DNA of 64,000 nucleotides from Oceanobacillus alkalisoli (GTDB lineage Bacteria; Bacillota; Bacilli; Bacillales; Amphibacillaceae), in assembly GCF_021556485.1 (NCBI RefSeq), contig NZ_JAKGBW010000002.1, positions 62,001-126,000 on the forward strand, given 5' to 3'. Positions within the stretch are counted from its first letter, which is position 1. Every line of letters starts with the position of its first letter. Below the pieces are notes generated by a model. That model did no database searches and was not told where the DNA came from. It was given only the letters and a program-made list of their open reading frames with translations. The position numbers and the translations under genes were made by a program. This document shows positions 63,806 through 64,000 of the stretch, piece by piece.

Positions 63806-64000
63806 ATGTTTTATATATTTTGGTTTTTAATCGGTTTTGGATTAACGGTCACTGGGGGAGTGACAATAATTAGTTATATGAATTTACTTCCTGCTGGTGT
63901 ATCCTGGCTCGAGTTTTTTAATTTTATAATGTTTCGGATTGAATGTTATTTTTTCCCCCTTGGCATCGTCATCATGCTCTTTGTTCTGTATTGTTACCCG
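63806..64000 (+). CDS. Hypothetical membrane protein, 5' part (3' end outside window)
   Basis: At least 65 residues from ATG 63806, with GGGTGGTG upstream. Two hydrophobic segments are visible (FYIFWFLIGFGLTVTGGVTI and FFPLGIVIMLFVLY). The pattern resembles small two-pass membrane proteins encoded behind fabF in Bacillaceae; function unknown. Confidence 0.6.
   Translation, partial: MFYIFWFLIGFGLTVTGGVTIISYMNLLPAGVSWLEFFNFIMFRIECYFFPLGIVIMLFVLYCYP

Overview
The window is a chromosomal segment from a spore-forming Bacillota of the family Bacillaceae. The evidence is an alpha/beta-type SASP, a YjcZ-type sporulation peptide, YhaL, PbpF and comK, together with gene order that repeatedly matches Bacillus subtilis neighbourhoods (yheA-yhaQPONML-prsA, trpP-hit-ecsAB, hmoB-pbpF-hemEHY, comK-yhjDE, addBA, yitSTUVW, med-fabHF). 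Base composition is moderately AT-rich, and I would place it near Oceanobacillus or Virgibacillus (inference). I see no rRNA, tRNA, CRISPR array, prophage or transposase gene.

Layout. 1-9.4 kb: end of an M20 dipeptidase, a YueD-like reductase, a YjcZ peptide, map, an MneP-like Mn exporter, an IDEAL protein, a UMF1-type MFS transporter, a Zn-dependent phospholipase C-like protein, fumC and a SASP. 9.7-18.5 kb: yheA, a YhzC-like gene, ABC pair yhaQP, nuclease set yhaO-yhaN-yhaM, yhaL. 18.5-27.1 kb: prsA, yhaI, yhaH, trpP (with a TRAP-type leader), hit, ecsAB, a PAP2 phosphatase and a disulfide-forming pair. 27.7-36.7 kb: hmoB, pbpF, haem operon hemE-hemH-hemY, pepF, yhfH. 36.9-49 kb: lplJ, comK, yhjD, yhjE, addBA and a DUF418 membrane protein. 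49.2-57.2 kb: yisL, a GH13 pseudoenzyme, degV, yitT, a lipoprotein, a NifU-N protein, yitU, yitV, yitW. 57.8-64 kb: uppP, small proteins, a YjaU-like gene, med, fabH and fabF, and the start of a membrane-protein gene.

The most unusual content is non-coding. Four families of dispersed repeats fill most larger gaps: (A) four near-identical 116-bp MITE-like palindromes, all 24-71 bp upstream of a start codon; (B) four ~450-510-bp elements with terminal inverted repeats, each made of two large hairpins that share a core, plus two half-elements; (C) four ~150-bp two-domain structured elements that resemble right ends or omegaRNAs of IS200/IS605 elements but have no tnpB nearby; (D) a ~210-bp GC-richer repeat plus a fragment. 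Several separate a gene from its terminator or sit where B. subtilis has a gene (scoC, serC) that is absent here.

Functionally the region serves cell-envelope biogenesis and protein export (PrsA, EcsAB, PbpF, UppP, BdbC), haem synthesis and breakdown, fatty-acid synthesis under a probable FapR operator, DNA and RNA end processing (YhaO/N, YhaM, AddAB), competence (ComK, Med) and sporulation.
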